Assembly (NCBI RefSeq): GCF_016909575.1
Contig: NZ_JAFBGA010000011.1
Coordinates: forward strand, 124,001-188,000
Direction of reading: 5' to 3'
DNA from: Streptomyces sp. HB132
GTDB lineage: Bacteria; Actinomycetota; Actinomycetes; Streptomycetales; Streptomycetaceae
DNA: 64,000 nucleotides
Shown: piece by piece, positions 60,822-64,000 of the stretch
How the letters are laid out: each line of letters begins with the position of its first letter
How positions within the stretch are numbered: position 1 is the stretch's first letter
The notes under the pieces: model-generated
Told to the model about the DNA's origin: nothing
The model's input: only the letters and a program-made list of their open reading frames with translations
The model's database searches: none
Position numbers and translations under genes: made by a program

Positions 60822-62522
60822 ATGGACGCATCTGCGATCGAGGAAGGCCGCCGGCGCTGGCAGGCCCGTTACGACAAGGCCCGCAAGCGCGACGCGGACT
60901 TCACCACGCTCTCCGGGGACCCAGTGGAGCCCGTGTACGGGCCCCGCCCCGGCGACACGTACGAGGGGTTCGAGCGGATCGGCTGGCCCGGCGAGTACCC
61001 CTTCACCCGGGGACTCCACCCCACCGGCTACCGGGGCCGCACCTGGACGATCCGCCAGTTCGCCGGCTTCGGCAACGCCGAGCAGACCAACGAGCGGTAC
61101 AAGTCCATCCTGGCCAACGGCGGCGGCGGACTCAGCGTGGCGTTCGATATGCCGACCCTGATGGGCCGCGACTCCGACGACCCCCGCGCGCTCGGCGAGG
61201 TCGGCCACTGCGGCGTCGCCATCGACTCCGCCGCCGACATGGAGGTCCTGTTCCAGGACATCCCGCTCGGCGACGTCACCACCTCCATGACGATCAGCGG
61301 ACCCGCCGTCCCCGTCTTCTGCATGTACCTGGTCGCCGCCGAGCGGCAGGGTGTCGACCCGGCCGTGCTCAACGGCACGCTCCAGACCGACATCTTCAAG
61401 GAGTACATCGCGCAGAAGGAGTGGCTCTTCCAGCCCGAACCCCATCTGCGCCTCATCGGCGACCTGATGGAGCACTGCGCCCGCGACATCCCCGCCTACA
61501 AACCGCTCTCGGTCTCCGGCTACCACATCCGCGAGGCCGGGGCCACGGCCGCGCAGGAGCTCGCGTACACCCTCGCCGACGGCTTCGGGTACGTCGAACT
61601 CGGCCTCTCCCGCGGTCTGGACGTCGACGTCTTCGCCCCCGGGCTCTCCTTCTTCTTCGACGCGCACCTCGACTTCTTCGAGGAGATCGCCAAGTTCCGC
61701 GCCGCCCGCCGGATCTGGGCCCGCTGGATGAAGGAGACCTACGGCGCGAAGACCGACAAGGCGCAGTGGCTCCGCTTCCACACCCAGACCGCCGGAGTCT
61801 CGCTGACCGCCCAGCAGCCGTACAACAACGTCGTGCGCACCGCCGTGGAGGCGCTGTCCGCCGTCCTCGGCGGAACCAACTCCCTGCACACCAACGCCCT
61901 GGACGAGACGCTCGCCCTCCCCTCCGCGCAGGCCGCGGAGATCGCGCTGCGGACCCAGCAGGTGCTCATGGAGGAGACCGGCGTCGCCAACGTCGCCGAC
62001 CCGCTGGGCGGTTCGTGGTACGTCGAGCAGCTCACCGACCGCATCGAGGCCGACGCCGAGAAGATCTTCGAGCAGATCAAGGAGCGCGGCACCCGGGCGC
62101 ACCCGGACGGCAAGCACCCCATCGGGCCGATGACCTCCGGGATCCTGCGCGGCATCGAGGACGGCTGGTTCACCGGCGAGACCGCCGAATCCGCCTTCCG
62201 GTACCAGCAGTCGCTGGAGAAGGGCGAGAAGCGGGTCGTCGGCGTCAACGTCCACCACGGATCCGTCACGGGTGACCTGGAGATCCTGCGGGTCAGCCAC
62301 GAGGTCGAGCGTGAGCAGGTGCGCGAGCTCGCCGGGCGCAAGGAGGGCCGTGAGGACGCGAGGGTCGGTGCCGCGCTGAACGCGATGCTGGCCGCCGCAC
62401 GCGACGGCTCGAACATGATCGCGCCGATGCTGGAGGCCGTACGGGCCGAGGCGACCCTGGGCGAGATCTGCGGGGTGCTGCGCGACGAGTGGGGCGTCTA
62501 CACGGAGCCGCCGGGCTTCTGA
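60822..62522 (+). CDS. icmA: Isobutyryl-CoA mutase large subunit IcmA
   Basis: The catalytic subunit of adenosylcobalamin-dependent isobutyryl-CoA/n-butyryl-CoA mutase, which needs a separate small B12-binding subunit (IcmB). The 566-residue TIM-barrel protein lacks a C-terminal B12 domain, as IcmA does. Specificity residues settle the call: Phe80 (TIRQFAGF) and Gln198 (YIAQKEW) are those of IcmA, whereas methylmalonyl-CoA mutase has Tyr and Arg. Its length equals that of known IcmA proteins. Function: valine catabolism and supply of butyryl/isobutyryl starter or ethylmalonyl units. No icmB is in the window. Accessory genes meaB and a cobalamin adenosyltransferase are. Confidence 0.93.
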   Translation: MDASAIEEGRRRWQARYDKARKRDADFTTLSGDPVEPVYGPRPGDTYEGFERIGWPGEYPFTRGLHPTGYRGRTWTIRQFAGFGNAEQTNERYKSILANGGGGLSVAFDMPTLMGRDSDDPRALGEVGHCGVAIDSAADMEVLFQDIPLGDVTTSMTISGPAVPVFCMYLVAAERQGVDPAVLNGTLQTDIFKEYIAQKEWLFQPEPHLRLIGDLMEHCARDIPAYKPLSVSGYHIREAGATAAQELAYTLADGFGYVELGLSRGLDVDVFAPGLSFFFDAHLDFFEEIAKFRAARRIWARWMKETYGAKTDKAQWLRFHTQTAGVSLTAQQPYNNVVRTAVEALSAVLGGTNSLHTNALDETLALPSAQAAEIALRTQQVLMEETGVANVADPLGGSWYVEQLTDRIEADAEKIFEQIKERGTRAHPDGKHPIGPMTSGILRGIEDGWFTGETAESAFRYQQSLEKGEKRVVGVNVHHGSVTGDLEILRVSHEVEREQVRELAGRKEGREDARVGAALNAMLAAARDGSNMIAPMLEAVRAEATLGEICGVLRDEWGVYTEPPGF

Positions 62523-62570
62523 CCCACGGCCGAGGACTCCACGGCCGCGACCACCCGGGGCCCGGGGCCC

Positions 62571-63215
62571 TCAGAACCCCGGGCGCCGCTCCGTGCCCGT
62601 GCCGCCCAGGCCGCCGAGCAGCAGCATCGTGAAGCTCCGCGCCCAGTCGGTGTCGACGGGCTCGGCGCTCACCAGCGTCCGGTGCACCACGGCACCCGCG
62701 ATCACGTCGAAGATGAGGTCGGCGGTGCGGTCCGCCACCACCTCGTCCGGTTCGGTGGGCAGTTCCCCGCGTAGCTGCGCGCGCTCCCGGCCCTGGAGCA
62801 CGAGGTGCTTCTGCCGGTTCACGATCGAATCGCGTATACGATCCCGCAGCGCCTCGTCCCGCGTCGACTCGGCCACCACGGCCATCAGTGCCGTCTTGGT
62901 CTCCGGCCGCTCCAGCAGGACCGCGAACTGGAGGACCACGGCCTCCACGTCGGCCGCGAGGCTGCCGAGGTCGGGCAGTTCCAGCTCGTCGAAGAGGACG
63001 GCGACCGCGTCCACCACCAGCTCGTTCTTGCCGGCCCAGCGGCGGTAGAGAGTCGTCTTGGCGACCCCCGCCCGCGTCGCCACATCGCCCATCGTCAGCT
63101 TCGACCAGCCGAGATCGACCAGCGACGCGCGGGTCGCCTCCAGGATCACGGCATCGGTCTCGGCGCTGCGAGGACGTCCGGACCGGGTGGGTTCGGTGGG
63201 GCTGCGGCTCAGCAT
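62571..63215 (-). CDS. TetR family transcriptional regulator
   Basis: A 214-residue repressor with an N-terminal helix-turn-helix (LVDLGWSKLTMGDVATRAGVAKTTLYRRWAGKNELV in register) and a C-terminal TetR_C domain. It is convergent with icmA (48 nt between stops) and faces a 315-nt region with two palindromes. The ATG at 63215 gives the normal family length; the frame is open further upstream through those palindromes, which argues against the longer start. Confidence 0.9.
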   Translation of the reverse strand: MLSRSPTEPTRSGRPRSAETDAVILEATRASLVDLGWSKLTMGDVATRAGVAKTTLYRRWAGKNELVVDAVAVLFDELELPDLGSLAADVEAVVLQFAVLLERPETKTALMAVVAESTRDEALRDRIRDSIVNRQKHLVLQGRERAQLRGELPTEPDEVVADRTADLIFDVIAGAVVHRTLVSAEPVDTDWARSFTMLLLGGLGGTGTERRPGF

Positions 63216-63225
63216 GCGGCGACCA

Positions 63226-63237
63226 TACCGGCCGGTA
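63226..63237. promoter_or_regulatory. 12-bp palindrome just upstream of tetR
   Basis: TACCGGCCGGTA, a perfect palindrome, is 10 nt upstream of the TetR start codon. Position and symmetry fit an autoregulatory operator. Confidence 0.6.
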
Positions 63238-63310
63238 AGTAGTGCTGACCGGCCCGGGAGCCCGTGAGACAGATCACCGCGCGCTCTTGCCGTGGAGGGG
63301 GTCCTGACAG

Positions 63311-63333
63311 TTACGCTACGGGTCGTAGCGTAA
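63311..63333. promoter_or_regulatory. 23-bp inverted repeat in the divergent region
   Basis: TTACGCTACG-GGT-CGTAGCGTAA: perfect 10-bp arms with a 3-nt centre. It lies 96 nt from tetR and 198 nt from the thioredoxin-like start and has the look of a TetR-family operator. Confidence 0.65.
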
Positions 63334-63530
63334 GAAGCGATGGTCCGTCCGTCGTGGCGCCACGACTGATCGACAGCCACTGGCGCCGGGTGGGGACCCG
63401 GCGCCGAACACGGGGTTTTCAGGGCCCTGGGACCGTTTCCGTCCGCCCGCCGCGCACACCGGCGCGGCTGCGGGCGGAAGCGGTTCGCGGATTTTTCCGG
63501 AACAGTGCGCACAGGGGGGAGGATGTACGT

Positions 63531-64000
63531 ATGCAGCCTAGGAACATGTCCATGAGCGGCGTCGTCGACCTCGCCGCTGTGAAGGCGGCCGGCGACGCCA
63601 AGGCGAAGGCGGAGCAGGCCCGCGCGGAGTCGGCCCGGCAGGGGGGCGGCGGTGCCGTGGCACCCGCCTCCCTGGTGATCGACGTCGACGAGGCCGGCTT
63701 CGAGGCCGACGTCCTCCAGCGCTCCAACGAAGTCCCGGTCGTCATCGACTTCTGGGCCGAGTGGTGCGAGCCGTGCAAGCAGCTCGGTCCGCTGCTCGAG
63801 CGTCTCGCCACCGAGTACAACGGCCGCTTCGTACTGGCCAAGGTCGATGTCGACGCCAACCAGATGCTGATGCAGCAGTTCGGGATCCAGGGCATTCCGG
63901 CCGTCTTCGCGGTGGTCGCCGGACAGGCCCTTCCGCTCTTCCAGGGCGCGGCACCCGAGAGCCAGATCCGTCAGACGCTGGATCAGCTGATCCAGGTCGG
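63531..64000 (+). CDS. Thioredoxin-fold protein, CnoX/YbbN-like (5' part)
   Basis: The window ends inside this gene after 156 codons. An Ala/Lys-rich start of about 45 residues precedes a thioredoxin domain with the redox motif WCEPC (FWAEWCEPCKQLGPLLE) and the cis-Pro (GIQGIPAVFAV). Streptomyces homologues continue into TPR repeats, making a thioredoxin-like co-chaperone related to CnoX/YbbN; the repeats would lie beyond the window. The ATG at 63531 has GGGGGGAGG 8 nt upstream; an overlapping ATG at 63523 is out of frame. Both Cys are present, unlike E. coli YbbN, so redox activity is possible. Confidence 0.85.
   Translation, partial: MQPRNMSMSGVVDLAAVKAAGDAKAKAEQARAESARQGGGGAVAPASLVIDVDEAGFEADVLQRSNEVPVVIDFWAEWCEPCKQLGPLLERLATEYNGRFVLAKVDVDANQMLMQQFGIQGIPAVFAVVAGQALPLFQGAAPESQIRQTLDQLIQV

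Larger units (their letters stand above)
63216..63530. other. 315-nt divergent regulatory region between tetR and the thioredoxin-like gene
   Basis: No gene is seen here. The region holds two palindromes (63226-63237 and 63311-63333), a moderately AT-rich centre and, next to the thioredoxin-like gene, a GGGGGGAGG ribosome-binding site. It should contain both promoters. Confidence 0.6.

Noticed and set aside
60822..62522. Annotation as methylmalonyl-CoA mutase
   Set aside because: Phe80 and Gln198 and the lack of a C-terminal B12 domain fit IcmA instead.

Overview
This window is chromosomal DNA of a Streptomyces-type actinomycete. The GC content is very high, third codon positions are GC-biased, and GTG/TTG starts and 1-4 nt stop/start overlaps are common. 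The gene order (rho, LCP protein, rpmE, prfA, prmC, tsaC, glyA paralogue, wecA-like, atpIBEFHAGDC, chiC, nucS, filP, scy, mce, meaB, absC, icmA) is the conserved core-chromosome order of Streptomyces. No rRNA, tRNA, CRISPR array, insertion sequence, prophage or biosynthetic gene cluster was seen.

1-9.0 kb: the 3' end of rho, a LytR-CpsA-Psr ligase, and rpmE behind a promoter that fits the sigma-R consensus. A translationally coupled run follows (prfA, prmC, a possible 20-codon ORF, tsaC, a phosphatase-like protein lacking its catalytic Cys), then a divergent serine hydroxymethyltransferase paralogue and a WecA/MraY-type transferase. 9.0-17.8 kb: the complete F1Fo ATP synthase operon with a Rex-like operator upstream and hairpins between atpD and atpC, followed by a DUF2550 membrane protein whose 3' end is repeated in tandem. 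17.8-21.8 kb: exported chitinase chiC, with two DasR-type direct repeats in its promoter, and its likely two-component system chiS/chiR. 21.9-26.3 kb: a small membrane protein, a cobalamin adenosyltransferase, an ABC exporter divergent from a TetR regulator, and 3-hydroxybutyryl-CoA dehydrogenase.

26.5-32.6 kb: a STAS protein, a large membrane-anchored P-loop protein, mismatch endonuclease nucS, a conserved actinobacterial protein, an LLM flavin oxidoreductase and a small zinc-binding-type protein. 32.6-41.6 kb: two tandem, clearly duplicated ABC ATPase/permease pairs, then the polar-growth coiled-coil proteins FilP and Scy. 41.8-44.6 kb: acyl-CoA metabolism (methylmalonyl-CoA epimerase, thiolase, MeaB). 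44.7-49.3 kb: two overlapping membrane Ser/Thr kinases with extracellular beta-propeller-like sensors. 49.3-52.2 kb: an Asp-rich double PepSY protein divergent from an OmpR-type response regulator and a kinase with a nine-Asp run in its sensor domain. 52.3-54.9 kb: the MarR regulator AbsC behind an operon of three AIM24 paralogues.

54.9-64 kb: a DUF3817/thiamine-binding pair, a GT2-like protein with eroded catalytic motifs, a helix-turn-helix regulator divergent from an MFS exporter, a MarR regulator, a second DUF3817 protein, isobutyryl-CoA mutase large subunit icmA with a 24-bp perfect palindrome lying over its apparently leaderless promoter, a TetR regulator preceded by two palindromes, and the 5' part of a thioredoxin-fold (CnoX/YbbN-like) gene.

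A recurring metabolic theme is B12-dependent short-chain acyl-CoA interconversion (icmA, meaB, mce, PduO-type adenosyltransferase, hbd, thiolase), which in streptomycetes feeds polyketide precursor supply. The most promising unexplained items are the icmA operator, the two palindromes at 63.2-63.3 kb, the acidic PepSY/kinase system with its repeat-rich promoter, the twin kinase operon, the AIM24 operon beside absC, and several enzyme-like proteins whose catalytic residue is replaced.
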